DNA of 64,000 bases, from the NCBI RefSeq assembly GCF_003350325.1, contig NZ_QLYZ01000001.1:396881-460880 (forward strand), in the 5' to 3' direction. The number at the start of each line of letters is the position of its first letter. Position 1 is the stretch's first letter. The DNA is from Vibrio rhodolitus (GTDB taxonomy: Bacteria; Pseudomonadota; Gammaproteobacteria; Enterobacterales; Vibrionaceae). Shown here piece after piece: positions 17,801-27,083 of the stretch. Under the pieces are notes generated by a model. The model made no database searches. It was not told the DNA's origin and saw only the letters and a program-made list of their open reading frames with translations. The position numbers and the translations under genes are program-made.

Positions 17801-19804
17801 TTATGAGTTAAGTAAGTTAGGTGCATCACCTTTAACAAACAGTGGTACCTGCTCAAGTGGTGCTGCCACTTGTACCGTTTGACCACCTTCGAATACTTCT
17901 TCAGTCCAAGCATTGCGCCATGTGGTGCCTTGAGGCAGGTAAACGCTCCACTCTCGTGCTTGATAGTCACTAACTGGCGAGACTAAGTAGTCCGGACCAA
18001 ACATGTAGCTCAGAGCACTCTCGTAGGTCGTTTCATCTTGCGGGAAGTCCATAAATAGAGGGCGCATTAGCGGCTTACCGGTTGTTGCGGTCAATTCCAT
18101 ATGCTGATGAATATAAGGACGGAATTTCTCACGCAGCTGGATGTAATCCGTCAAAATCGTTTGCGCTTGTTCACCGAAAGACCAAATTTCATTTTCTGCC
18201 CCGCCCGTCACGCCGTGCGACACCATAGAGTTGGATAGACGGAAACCATGTAAACGGAAGATTGGTGAGAACGCGCCAAATTGGAACCAGCGCACCATCA
18301 GCTCTCTGAATTTCGGATCGTCGATATTACCGCTGTGGAAACCGCCAATATCATGGCTCCACCATGGAATACCACTCATGATCATGTTAAGACCAGCAGG
18401 AATATGGTTCTTAAGGGCTTGGAAAGTGGAAGGTACATCACCAGACCAAACCGCTGCACCATACTTTTGTGACCCTGCCCAAGCAGAGCGACATAAGTTA
18501 AGCACTTGCTCCTGACCTGCCGCTCGCATGCCATCATAGAATGCTTTTTCATGTTCACGCGGATATAGGTTGGCGACTGCCGAGCCCATACCCTGATGGA
18601 ACACGATGTCAGACTTATCATTTGGATAGCACTCAGGCTCATTAGCATCGAGCCAGAAAATCTCAATGCCGTGATCGTAGTAATGTTGCTTCGCTTTGTC
18701 CCAAACAAACTGACGCGCTTCCGGATTGGTTGCATCGTAGTAAGTCACAAATACCGGCATCGGTTTTCCATCACGCATGTTGTTTTCTTCAAACGTCATA
18801 CCGATTGGTAAGCCACTCACTTTTTCCAGCAACATGCCACGATCACGCATCTCTTTGTAGTTTTCACTACCTGGGTGTGTCGATGGCCAAATAGATACCA
18901 TCACTTTCACTCCCATGCCATTGAGCTCTTTGACCATTGCGGTCGGATCTGGGAAGCATTTGTTATCAAAACGCCAATCACCTTGCGTATTCCACGCAAA
19001 GTAGTCGATAACGATAACCGACAGAGGCACGCCCATTTCATGGTAACGACGCGCAACATTCAGCACTTGTTCTTGTGAGGTGTAGCGCAGGCGACACTGC
19101 CAGAAACCACTTGCCCAATCAGGGAATGCAGGTGGTATACCCGTTACTTCGAAATAACGCTTCATCGCTACCGCTGGCTCTTTACAGGCAGAGATCCAGT
19201 AATCGCCTTGATGACAAGCATCTGCTACCCAACGAATTCGGTCACGTGCAAGCTCCACGCGCCCAACCCCCGGGTTATTCCATAAGAACGCATAGCCTTT
19301 GGTTGAGTAGTAAAATGGAATCGAAACAGCACTGTTTTCTTGCGAAAGATCCAACACCAGACCTTTTTGATCGAAACAGCCATTCATATGCTGTCCTAAA
19401 CCAAAAATTTTCTCTTCATCATCGGTCGAAAAATACTGATTGAGGGTCACCAATCCACCCGGTGCAGGGCGAAGAACGCGATGTAGACCCGGCAAATCAA
19501 CCCCGAGGTAAGCCACCTCTTTTACCAGCAATTTGCCATCAGAAACGCGGTAAAAGTGAATAAGACCACCCTTATTTACCGTGGCTTTAATATCACCATT
19601 AATAATTTCCGAATAATCGTCATAATGATGAATCGTTAAATCGCCATTATTAGATACCGCTTCTAGCGCACCAGGAAAGCCATCTTTAACCTGATTAAAT
19701 CCTGTTCTAACACGAAAGCTATCCTCGCCCCACGCCTCTATTTTTAATTCTTGTTTGTTACCGCGCCAAAGCAAAGAAACCTTGTCATCAAAAATAATCC
19801 CCAT
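17801..19804 (-). CDS. GH31 alpha-xylosidase-like glycoside hydrolase
   Basis: A 667-residue GH31 enzyme with N-terminal beta-sandwich, catalytic barrel (about 225-560) and C-terminal sheet domains. The nucleophile lies in WLDANEPE (Asp about 386) and the acid/base in WSGDVPS (Asp about 456). The DYFAWNTQGDWRFD segment (about 267-280), with Trp-Arg-Phe-Asp after GD, resembles the alpha-xylosidase branch. There is no signal peptide, so it acts in the cytoplasm on imported sugar such as isoprimeverose or another alpha-xyloside. It is followed at 20 bases by the transporter genes, and xylA lies upstream. An alpha-glucosidase role cannot be ruled out, but the xylose genes favour alpha-xylosidase. 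Confidence 0.88.
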   Translation of the reverse strand: MGIIFDDKVSLLWRGNKQELKIEAWGEDSFRVRTGFNQVKDGFPGALEAVSNNGDLTIHHYDDYSEIINGDIKATVNKGGLIHFYRVSDGKLLVKEVAYLGVDLPGLHRVLRPAPGGLVTLNQYFSTDDEEKIFGLGQHMNGCFDQKGLVLDLSQENSAVSIPFYYSTKGYAFLWNNPGVGRVELARDRIRWVADACHQGDYWISACKEPAVAMKRYFEVTGIPPAFPDWASGFWQCRLRYTSQEQVLNVARRYHEMGVPLSVIVIDYFAWNTQGDWRFDNKCFPDPTAMVKELNGMGVKVMVSIWPSTHPGSENYKEMRDRGMLLEKVSGLPIGMTFEENNMRDGKPMPVFVTYYDATNPEARQFVWDKAKQHYYDHGIEIFWLDANEPECYPNDKSDIVFHQGMGSAVANLYPREHEKAFYDGMRAAGQEQVLNLCRSAWAGSQKYGAAVWSGDVPSTFQALKNHIPAGLNMIMSGIPWWSHDIGGFHSGNIDDPKFRELMVRWFQFGAFSPIFRLHGFRLSNSMVSHGVTGGAENEIWSFGEQAQTILTDYIQLREKFRPYIHQHMELTATTGKPLMRPLFMDFPQDETTYESALSYMFGPDYLVSPVSDYQAREWSVYLPQGTTWRNAWTEEVFEGGQTVQVAAPLEQVPLFVKGDAPNLLNS

Positions 19805-19858
19805 TTCAATCTCCGGTATTAAAACGAACTAACTGATATTTAAATTAACAAAAGATAA

Positions 19859-19965
19859 GTGGTTTACCATTTACGTTTTTTCTTATCCTAGACATGAAAT
19901 CAAGCAGACAAGAAGACGATCACATTATTAATTAATAAACTTCATCAAAATAAATGGTCAACCAC
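19859..19965. promoter_or_regulatory. Pair of TGGTNNACCA operator-like sites before the GH31 operon
   Basis: GTGGTTTACCATTTA at 19859-19873 and TAAATGGTCAACCAC at 19951-19965 are inverted copies of one 15-base word with one mismatch, 77 bases apart. Each core (TGGTTTACCA, TGGTCAACCA) is itself palindromic, as in operators of FadR-type GntR regulators. They flank the likely promoter of the GH31-ABC operon. Confidence 0.5.
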
Positions 19966-19998
19966 ATCACAATTACTTGTAGTAACGAATAAATATTT

Positions 19999-21318
19999 TT
20001 ATTTGAAAATATATTTGTTAACTAAGTTCTCGAGATATTCCTGCTGACCTGACACTGGTTGAGGGTCAAGGTTGGCACTTAATGTATGGTCAGCAAGCGT
20101 CGCTAGATTAAACTCACCTTGCATAATGCGGTTGCCAAGTTGCCCGCTCCAGCCTTCATATCGTTTCGCCACGTGTTTAGCGAGCACATCTTGCTCAACC
20201 ATTGCTGCTGCTTTCTCCAGTGCTAACGCCATGGTATCCATTCCACCAATATGACCATGGAAGAAGTCTTCTGCGGCAATCGACGGACGACGCAAGCGCG
20301 CATCAAAGTTCAAACCACCGGTGGTAAAGCCACCAGCTTTAAGAATTTCGTACATCACCAAGGTGTTTTCTTCGATGCTATTTGGGAATTGGTCGGTATC
20401 CCAGCCTAGCTGAGCATCACCACGGTTCGCATCTACAGAGCCAAAGATACCGAGCGAGGTGGCCGTTGCGATTTCATGGTGGAAACTGTGCCCGGCTAAG
20501 GTGGCGTGGTTAGCTTCAATATTGACCTTGATTTCATTTTCCAGACCATATTGTTTTAAGAAACCATAAACCGTTGCCGTGTCATAATCGTATTGGTGTT
20601 TGGTTGGCTCTTGTGGTTTTGGCTCGATTAAGATTGCGCCTCTAAAACCAATCTTATGCTTGTATTCAACCACCATTTGCATAAAGCGACCAAGTTGCGC
20701 GCGCTCTTGACGCAAGTCGGTGTTAAGCAGAGTTTCGTAACCTTCACGTCCGCCCCAAAGTACGTAGTTCTCACCGCCTAATCGTTTAGTCGCATTCATT
20801 GCATGAAAAACTTGGGTTGCAGCATATGCAAACACTTCAGGATTTGGGTTACTCGCAGCACCACTCATGTAACGTCGGTTAGAAAATACGTTCGCCGTAC
20901 CCCAGAGCAGCTTCATGCCAGTTTCGGCTTGCTTTTGCTCAAACACATCAACCATTTGGGCGAAGTTATTGCTGTATTCCTTAATCGAATTGCCTTCAGG
21001 AGCAATGTCGGTGTCGTGGAAACAATAAAATGGGACATTCAGTTTGCTAAAGAACTCAAATGCAGCGTCGGCTTTGAGTTTTGCCATTGCCATTTGGTCG
21101 CCTTCTTGGAGCCAAGGATAAGCAAAAGTGCCTTCGCCAAACACATCTGAACCTGGCCATCTAAAGTTATGCCAATAGCATGCAGCAAACCTTAAATGGT
21201 CTTTCATAGATTTGCCCAAAATCATTTTTTCTGGGTTATAGAATTTAAAAGAAAGCGGATTTTCAGACTCTACACCTTCATATTGGATCTTATTAATACC
21301 TTTAAAATATTCACTCAT
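19999..21318 (-). CDS. xylA: Xylose isomerase
   Basis: A 439-residue xylose isomerase converting D-xylose to D-xylulose with two divalent metal ions. The catalytic FCFHDTD-type segment (His about 101, Asp about 104) is present as [12 protein letters not shown], and metal-binding stretches follow: [52 protein letters not shown] and [11 protein letters not shown]. The length is normal for class II enzymes. It is transcribed toward the GH31 operon, with a 194-base gap that holds operator-like repeats. Its product feeds XylB, encoded 2.8 kb away on the other strand. Confidence 0.97.
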   Translation of the reverse strand: MSEYFKGINKIQYEGVESENPLSFKFYNPEKMILGKSMKDHLRFAACYWHNFRWPGSDVFGEGTFAYPWLQEGDQMAMAKLKADAAFEFFSKLNVPFYCFHDTDIAPEGNSIKEYSNNFAQMVDVFEQKQAETGMKLLWGTANVFSNRRYMSGAASNPNPEVFAYAATQVFHAMNATKRLGGENYVLWGGREGYETLLNTDLRQERAQLGRFMQMVVEYKHKIGFRGAILIEPKPQEPTKHQYDYDTATVYGFLKQYGLENEIKVNIEANHATLAGHSFHHEIATATSLGIFGSVDANRGDAQLGWDTDQFPNSIEENTLVMYEILKAGGFTTGGLNFDARLRRPSIAAEDFFHGHIGGMDTMALALEKAAAMVEQDVLAKHVAKRYEGWSGQLGNRIMQGEFNLATLADHTLSANLDPQPVSGQQEYLENLVNKYIFK

Positions 21319-21386
21319 TTTTATACTGTCCTAAGGTTGTCATTTTCCTTAGCAACACTATTCAACTTATTACCACAACCTCGCAA

Positions 21387-21397
21387 TTACGATATTT
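21387..21397. promoter_or_regulatory. Candidate XylR half-site before xylA
   Basis: TTACGATATTT occurs here, upstream of xylA, and again at 24068-24078 upstream of xylB. A shared 11-base word in front of both target genes of one regulator makes it a candidate XylR element. An AGTGACTTTCACT inverted repeat lies beside it. Confidence 0.4.
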
Positions 21398-21494
21398 AAA
21401 AGTGACTTTCACTAATTTGTTTTATGTTATTTATATCTCATATTTAATTTATCTTTGATTTATTCTCTATATAAAAACAAACAGAGGATATCCG

Positions 21495-22670
21495 ATGAAC
21501 TTTAACTTCGATGAAGTCATTCAAAGACGGGGAACAAGCAGTATTAAATGGGATTGCATGGAGCAATTTTTAACAGTATCTGGGCATGACTTGATCCCTA
21601 TGTGGGTTTCCGATTATGACTTTCGTGCCCCACCAACGGTTCTTCACGCCCTACAAGAACGCGTCGAACATGGCATTTTTGGCTATTCTGAGCGTAATCA
21701 AGAGTATTATGATGCGTTTATTAATTGGTACCAAAACAAGCACAAGATTGCGATTGAGAGGCAAAGCATCGCGACGATACAAGGCGTACTGCCGGGCATC
21801 GCGCTGATATTGCAAACAATCACTGACGTCGATGATGGTGTCGTACTACAAACTCCCGGCTATGGCGCGTTTGCTAATATCGTCAATCTCAACCAAAGAC
21901 AAGTGATCGGTAACCGTTTAGTGCAAACTAAAAAGGGTTATCAAATGGATTTTGACCATCTGGAGAGTTGCTTGCACGCTGGCGCGAAAGCGGTGATCTT
22001 GTGTAACCCACACAACCCGCTGGGTCGTATTTGGCAGCTAGAGGAACTAGAGCGTGTTGCACTCCTATGTGAGCGTTTTAACGCCTGGTTAATCAGCGAT
22101 GAAATTTGGGGAGACCTTTGCCTCCCGGGACAGCAATATATCTCAGCGCTTAGCTTAGATGAACGTTTTCATCAGCGCCTTATCGTCGCCACCTCATCAA
22201 GTAAAACGTTCGGTCTCTCGTCACTGCGTATTTCGAATTTCGTTATCGCCAACTCACAAATCCGCGAGCAATTCACCCGTCAGATGAGCGCGCTTGGTTT
22301 AGATGTTTACAATGCGCTGGCTATGCATGCCGCAACCACCGCTTATCAAACTGGCGAACCTTGGCTCGCTGAATTGATGGAATATTTACAAGCAAACATC
22401 GACTACTTGCAGCAGCACTTAGCAACGTATCTACCACACATCCATTTTCACCCGCCGCAAGCTGGCTATCTTGTTTGGCTCGACTGCCGAGCGCTTAACT
22501 TAAGTGATGAGCAGTTACAGCAACGCTTTATCGACTGCGGTATCGTCCCATCCATGGGCAATACCTTTATTGAAGGCGGCTCGGGTTTTGTCAGGCTCAA
22601 TCTCGGCTGCCCAAAAGCCACGCTCGACGTTGCCTGTCAACGCCTAACTCATGCTTTAAGCATCAAGTAA
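21495..22670 (+). CDS. MalY/PatB-type PLP-dependent aminotransferase (cystathionine beta-lyase-like)
   Basis: A 391-residue fold-type I PLP enzyme. The PLP lysine is in SSSKTFGLSSLRIS (about residues 234-247), and the substrate region NPHNPLGRIW and the ISDEIWGDL segment with the PLP-ring Asp are present. These, with the N-terminal RRGTSSIKWD, mark the MalY/PatB group, whose members cleave cystathionine and in E. coli also affect maltose regulation. It is divergent from xylA and sits inside the xylose cluster, but I see no direct metabolic link. Confidence 0.88.
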   Translation: MNFNFDEVIQRRGTSSIKWDCMEQFLTVSGHDLIPMWVSDYDFRAPPTVLHALQERVEHGIFGYSERNQEYYDAFINWYQNKHKIAIERQSIATIQGVLPGIALILQTITDVDDGVVLQTPGYGAFANIVNLNQRQVIGNRLVQTKKGYQMDFDHLESCLHAGAKAVILCNPHNPLGRIWQLEELERVALLCERFNAWLISDEIWGDLCLPGQQYISALSLDERFHQRLIVATSSSKTFGLSSLRISNFVIANSQIREQFTRQMSALGLDVYNALAMHAATTAYQTGEPWLAELMEYLQANIDYLQQHLATYLPHIHFHPPQAGYLVWLDCRALNLSDEQLQQRFIDCGIVPSMGNTFIEGGSGFVRLNLGCPKATLDVACQRLTHALSIK

Positions 22671-22755
22671 AACCATCATGCAGGGCACTTCTCAGCTTTG
22701 ATGAAGTGCTCTAGGCTAAGCTTTCTACACGAATTCAAACACTCTCGTAGAAGAG

Positions 22756-23952
22756 CTAATCTATAACGCTTTCGGCGAGCTTACCGTTACGATACTCCTT
22801 TGGCGTCGTATCGAAGTTTTTCTTAAACACAGTGTACATATATTGTAGAGATGGGTAGCCGCACAATTCCGCAATTTCAGCAATCGGTAGAGAGGTCGAA
22901 TCAAGCAACTGACAAGCCCGATTAAGCTTGGAGTTGTGGATCTCTTGATGGATAGAGTGTCCACGCTCGTCTTTAAAGCGCTGTTCCATATTAGAACGTG
23001 AAATACCAACAGCCATCAAAACTTGGTCAACCTTTATCCCGCGACAAGCATTTTGTCGAATGTAATGCATTGCTTGAATAACATAAGGATCGCGCAGTGC
23101 GTGGAAATCACTACTCTGCCTGGCAAAAACACCGGATGGCTCGACAACAATGTGACTGACCGATGGCGTTTGCTGTTTAAGGCACTTGTGTAGCAACTTC
23201 GCCGCTTCAAAGCCCATTTTTTTGCATCCTTGTCCAACCGAGCTAAGCGAAACGCGGGAAAAATACTGTGTCAGTTCTTCATTATCGATGCCAATTACCG
23301 CAATCTTATCTGGCACCAACAAATTAACGTGCTCGCACACCTGCAATATGTGCCTCGCACGCGCATCGGTCACTGCAATTACGCCGGTTGCGGAGGGTAA
23401 CTTTTGCAACCAGTCAGCCAAGCGGTTCATGTCGTACTGCCAAGACATCGGCGAGGTTTCATTACCGCGATAAACAACCGCTTTGTAGCCCGCTTTTTGT
23501 ACAATATCTAAAAATGCCATTTCTCGCTCATGCGCCCAGCGTTTTGCCGACGATTGTGGCAAACCATAAAAGGCAAAACTCTCAATCCCCTTGCCTCTCA
23601 AGTGCTCAAATGCCTGGTTGACGAGTTGGTAGTTATCTGTTGCAACATAAGGAAACGGCGGATAATCCTCAGTGTTACGATAAGATCCGCCCACCCCAAC
23701 TACAGGAATATTCAACTCACGGAGGAAAGCCTCAATTTCTGGATTATCCATGTCAGCGATGACGCCATCGCCCATCCAATGCTTAATGTTTTCCAGACGG
23801 GTTAAAAAGTCTTCCTCTAGAAAGACGTCCCAATCGCATTGCGTGGCTTGAAGGTACTCGCCAATGCCTTTGATCACCTCTCGGTCATAGACTTTGTTCG
23901 CATTAAACAACAGTGTAATTCGGTATCGCTTAGGTACATTCTGGAACATCAA
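22756..23952 (-). CDS. xylR: Xylose operon regulator XylR (AraC family)
   Basis: A 398-residue regulator. The N-terminal two-thirds is a LacI/periplasmic-binding-type sugar sensor (IAVTDARARHILQVCEH; KIAVIGIDNEELTQYFS), and the last about 100 residues carry two AraC helix-turn-helix motifs (VDQVLMAVGISRSNMEQRFK; PIAEIAELCGYPSLQYMYTVFKK). This is the architecture and size of E. coli XylR, which binds xylose and activates xyl promoters. It is divergent from xylB and faces xylA across the aminotransferase gene. Confidence 0.94.
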   Translation of the reverse strand: MMFQNVPKRYRITLLFNANKVYDREVIKGIGEYLQATQCDWDVFLEEDFLTRLENIKHWMGDGVIADMDNPEIEAFLRELNIPVVGVGGSYRNTEDYPPFPYVATDNYQLVNQAFEHLRGKGIESFAFYGLPQSSAKRWAHEREMAFLDIVQKAGYKAVVYRGNETSPMSWQYDMNRLADWLQKLPSATGVIAVTDARARHILQVCEHVNLLVPDKIAVIGIDNEELTQYFSRVSLSSVGQGCKKMGFEAAKLLHKCLKQQTPSVSHIVVEPSGVFARQSSDFHALRDPYVIQAMHYIRQNACRGIKVDQVLMAVGISRSNMEQRFKDERGHSIHQEIHNSKLNRACQLLDSTSLPIAEIAELCGYPSLQYMYTVFKKNFDTTPKEYRNGKLAESVID

Positions 23953-24007
23953 ATAACCACATAAGATTCAATGAATTGGCATACTATCATTTGACTCTCT
24001 CAGGCTA

Positions 24008-24023
24008 TGTGACCTTTCACACA
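24008..24023. promoter_or_regulatory. CRP-like site between xylR and xylB
   Basis: TGTGACCTTTCACACA reads as TGTGA-N6-ACACA, one mismatch from the second CRP half-site. Catabolite control of xyl genes by CRP is expected in enteric relatives, but the site is not perfect. Confidence 0.4.
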
Positions 24024-24067
24024 ATGATGAAATACACAAATCCGAGTGTGAAAAAACATAATTGTGC

Positions 24068-24078
24068 TTACGATATTT
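24068..24078. promoter_or_regulatory. Candidate XylR half-site before xylB
   Basis: TTACGATATTT, identical to the word upstream of xylA at 21387-21397, about 53 bases before the xylB start. Confidence 0.4.
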
Positions 24079-24130
24079 GAGTATGACTATAAGCAGAGTT
24101 ACGTACTGTATGCACATCTAGGGGACAATT

Positions 24131-25582
24131 ATGTATCTCGGCATTGACTTAGGCACTTCCGGTATTAAAGCCGTCCTAATGACGGAGCAAGGGCATATTA
24201 TCGCGAGTAAAACTGCCTCTCTCACCATTTCTCGCCCTAAAGAACTTTGGTCAGAACAAGATCCGCAAGAGTGGTGGCAAGCCACCTTACAAGTGATTGA
24301 ACAACTTGCCAGTCAGCACACGATGAGCGAAGTAAAAGCGATTGGGCTCTCTGGGCAAATGCATGGCGCAGTAACTCTGACAAGCAATGGCGACATTATT
24401 CGTCCAGCCATATTATGGAATGACGGTCGCTGCCAAGCAGAGTGCCATGAGCTCGAGGAGATGGTCCCTACCAGTCGCGGTATCACTGGCAATATTATGA
24501 TGCCGGGTTTTACCGCACCGAAAGTAAAGTGGCTGCAGCATCACGAACCAGAAAACTTTGCCAAAATCGCCATGGTACTACTGCCAAAAGACTACCTTCG
24601 TTTTCGCTTAACCGGTGACTATGCGTCAGATCTTTCCGATTCTGCAGGCACCATGTGGTTAGACGTTGCTAAACGCGATTGGAGCGACGAAATACTTGCG
24701 GCATGTGGGTTATCTCGCGTCAACATGCCCAAACTGTATGAAGGCAACCAAGTTACCGGTTATTTAACACTAGAGCTCGCCAAACATTTGGGAATGGCGC
24801 AAGTTCCTGTTGTTGCCGGTGCTGGTGATAACGCTGCAGGCGCAATCGGCATGGGGATCATCAAATCAGGTCAGGCAATGCTCTCATTGGGTACTTCTGG
24901 TGTCTATTTTGCTGTCAACAACCAATACTCAGCCAACCCCGAATCTGCGCTGCACAGTTTCTGCCATGCATTGCCAAATAGCTGGCATTTGATGTCGGTA
25001 ATTTTGAGTGCGGCATCGTGCCTAGATTGGGTGGCAAAACTGACTCACTACGACAACGTCGCAGTCATGCTGGAGGATGTTGAAGCTCACGGTCAGTTCA
25101 ACGAAAAGCTGGTGTTTTTGCCCTACCTATCTGGTGAGCGAACGCCGCACAACAACCCCAATGCTAAAGGGGTGTTCTTTGGTATGAGCCATGAAACGTC
25201 ACGTGCCGATTTGGTGCTCGCGGTACTAGAGGGGGTGAGCTTTGCCTTTAAAGATGGCTTTGCCGCGATGGATCAAGCCGAGCTAGATACAGACGAAATC
25301 ACTCTAATTGGCGGCGGCGCGAAAAGCGTGTTTTGGCGACAAATGCTCGCCAATATCACCGCAGCCACCCTAACCTACCGTGAAGGCGGTGATGTCGGTC
25401 CGGCTTTAGGCGCAGCAAGGCTCGCACAAGTTGGCGTTCACCCCGAAGCCAGCTTAGATGAGATATGCCCAAAACCGGAACTGCTGCAAATTCATAAGCC
25501 TGATGAAAAAACTTACCCAAGGTATCAAGCTAAATATCAACTATATCAACAACTTTATCAGCGCCTTCACGACATAATGTGA
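24131..25582 (+). CDS. xylB: Xylulokinase
   Basis: A 483-residue FGGY-family kinase that phosphorylates D-xylulose with ATP to xylulose 5-phosphate for the pentose phosphate pathway. The N-terminal phosphate motif GIDLGTSGIKAVLM, the substrate stretch SGQMHGAV, the GAGDNAAGAIGMGI segment and the C-terminal LIGGGAKSVFWRQMLANI motif are all in place. Start has an AGGGGA ribosome binding site. Confidence 0.97.
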   Translation: MYLGIDLGTSGIKAVLMTEQGHIIASKTASLTISRPKELWSEQDPQEWWQATLQVIEQLASQHTMSEVKAIGLSGQMHGAVTLTSNGDIIRPAILWNDGRCQAECHELEEMVPTSRGITGNIMMPGFTAPKVKWLQHHEPENFAKIAMVLLPKDYLRFRLTGDYASDLSDSAGTMWLDVAKRDWSDEILAACGLSRVNMPKLYEGNQVTGYLTLELAKHLGMAQVPVVAGAGDNAAGAIGMGIIKSGQAMLSLGTSGVYFAVNNQYSANPESALHSFCHALPNSWHLMSVILSAASCLDWVAKLTHYDNVAVMLEDVEAHGQFNEKLVFLPYLSGERTPHNNPNAKGVFFGMSHETSRADLVLAVLEGVSFAFKDGFAAMDQAELDTDEITLIGGGAKSVFWRQMLANITAATLTYREGGDVGPALGAARLAQVGVHPEASLDEICPKPELLQIHKPDEKTYPRYQAKYQLYQQLYQRLHDIM

Positions 25583-25608
25583 TAGCTAGATTCTAAATCA
25601 TTGCTCCA

Positions 25609-25648
25609 AAGTGTTCACAGCAACCATTTTGACGGGCTGTGAACACTT
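25609..25648 (+). terminator. Stem-loop after xylB
   Basis: A perfect 12-base stem AAGTGTTCACAG / CTGTGAACACTT with a 16-base loop, 27 bases after the xylB stop. There is no T-run, so it may terminate weakly or protect the message end. It separates xylB from the syp control region. Confidence 0.6.
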
Positions 25649-25700
25649 CCCGCCTAATATCAAGCATGAAAAATCCCTATATTTCAGAGCTCTAGATTTG

Positions 25701-25717
25701 ATTCTCATTTTGAGAAT
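25701..25717. promoter_or_regulatory. SypG enhancer site before sypA
   Basis: Perfect palindrome ATTCTCATTTTGAGAAT, matching the TTCTCA-N3-TGA core known for SypG-binding enhancers, about 85 bases upstream of a sigma-54-type -24 box. Confidence 0.8.
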
Positions 25718-25787
25718 GAGGTTGTTTCATTATAAGAACTAGCAAAAATACAAGCTTAAACCACTGTTTTATAAGAAAAATAAATAT

Positions 25788-25802
25788 TGGCACGTTACAT
25801 GA
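25788..25802 (+). promoter_or_regulatory. Sigma-54-type promoter of sypA
   Basis: TGGCAC-N5-ATGA. The -24 element is perfect and the -12 element weak. Context (sypG in the operon, enhancer upstream) supports it. Confidence 0.75.
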
Positions 25803-25832
25803 ATTGTCCTTGAAAAACCGAGGAGTACGATC

Positions 25833-26153
25833 ATGGAACTACACAAAATCGAAACCAATGGCGAGACACTAACACTCATCATCAATGGCGATCTGGATGC
25901 AGCAGGGAGCCGCAGCGCGCAACCTCAAATCGACGATGTAATTGCAAATCAAAGCCATAACGAAGTGAAAGTCGACTTTAGAAACGTCCAATTTCTTGAT
26001 CCATCCGGTGTTGGTGCACTAGTTTATTTATATAAGAGACTAGTTGAAAAGCAACGCAGCATGAGAATCGAACACGTCACTGGGCAACCTTTAGAAATCA
26101 TTAGCCTACTACGTATTGATCAAGCGATTCCCGTGAACTCTCATGATTCATAA
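25833..26153 (+). CDS. sypA: SypA, STAS-domain anti-anti-sigma-type protein
   Basis: A 106-residue single STAS domain. The phospho-acceptor motif is FLDPSGVGAL, with Ser58 matching the regulatory serine of V. fischeri SypA (Ser56 there, from memory), whose phosphorylation is set by SypE. No sypE is present in this locus, so the serine may be controlled by a protein encoded elsewhere or may stay unmodified. Start has a GAGGAG ribosome binding site. It is the first gene of the sypA-G/H operon and needed for biofilm formation in V. fischeri. Confidence 0.9.
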   Translation: MELHKIETNGETLTLIINGDLDAAGSRSAQPQIDDVIANQSHNEVKVDFRNVQFLDPSGVGALVYLYKRLVEKQRSMRIEHVTGQPLEIISLLRIDQAIPVNSHDS

Positions 26154-26171
26154 CTATAAAAGGCAGTCAGC

Positions 26172-27083
26172 ATGGTTGGTGACCCCAAATTACAGGAATA
26201 TGGACATACACAAGCTCAAAAACTAAACATTACCCAAGCACCATTATTTGGCTCAATGTCGTTTTTGAGCATATTGATTCTCGTTTTTGTACTGCAAGGT
26301 TGTACAAGTTATCCGCCTGAAGGTCGTGGTGGTCTTGCCGAGCAGCATATTGACAATAGTTTCGCGCCCGTGATGCCAGATGAGCCGCTCGGTCCTGAAC
26401 ACGGATTGCGCTTTGACTGGCAATTAACCAAACTTCACTTAGATTCATTGATCCGTGAGGGTGCACGCTGGTGCTTCCCTGCTGCAGTTGTGCAAGCTTT
26501 GGAAAAACAAAATCGCATTGCGCGCGAACTAGATGGTGGTCTTCTGCTCGATGCCGCCAACGATTTAGTCATTCAGCGTAAGCGACTTGGTGAGCTTGAA
26601 CGTCAACTTGATTATGTTACCTCGCAAGCCAATTGCGTTCCGCCGTTAAACGAAAACTCCTTCCGCGCGCAACTCGCTGTAGTCGATCAACTGTTCGACT
26701 TACTCAATGTTGATAATCAGTTTGCCTTTAACTCAACTGAGGTAAATCCAAAGTATATGGGGCATTTAGCGCGAGCGGCTAATATCTTGCGTGATAATCC
26801 TTCGCTAAACCTGTCGATAACTGGTCATGCTGATGCGCAAGGCGACCCTCAATACAACCAAAAGCTCGCCATGGGACGAGCCAAACAAGTGCAGCGCTAT
26901 TTGATCATTTTCGGTCTAGAGCCCAATCGCATGACTACCCAGTCTTTGGGTGATTCGCTGCCACTTTACGAGGGGGTTAGTGATGGCGTTAGGCTAACCA
27001 ATCGCCGCGTCAGCATTGAAGTTATTGCAACCGAAGAGTTTGCCGAGCAAAGACTGCAAGGAGGCTATCATGACAATAATTAA
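26172..27083 (+). CDS. sypB: SypB, OmpA-domain outer-membrane lipoprotein
   Basis: A 303-residue protein with an unusual ~30-residue hydrophilic leader before a hydrophobic stretch and lipobox (VLQGC, Cys about 44). The ATG at 26172 has an AAAGGC ribosome binding site, while the internal ATG at 26256 has none, so the longer form is kept with some doubt. The C-terminal OmpA-like peptidoglycan-binding domain (about 180-290) contains ITGHADAQGDPQYNQKLAMG. The end overlaps sypC by 14 bases. Confidence 0.88.
   Translation: MVGDPKLQEYGHTQAQKLNITQAPLFGSMSFLSILILVFVLQGCTSYPPEGRGGLAEQHIDNSFAPVMPDEPLGPEHGLRFDWQLTKLHLDSLIREGARWCFPAAVVQALEKQNRIARELDGGLLLDAANDLVIQRKRLGELERQLDYVTSQANCVPPLNENSFRAQLAVVDQLFDLLNVDNQFAFNSTEVNPKYMGHLARAANILRDNPSLNLSITGHADAQGDPQYNQKLAMGRAKQVQRYLIIFGLEPNRMTTQSLGDSLPLYEGVSDGVRLTNRRVSIEVIATEEFAEQRLQGGYHDNN

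Noticed and set aside
24008..24021. TGTGA-CCTT-TCACA as a perfect CRP site
   Set aside because: The spacing is four, not six. Only the reading with ACACA as second half has correct spacing, with one mismatch, so it is kept only as CRP-like.
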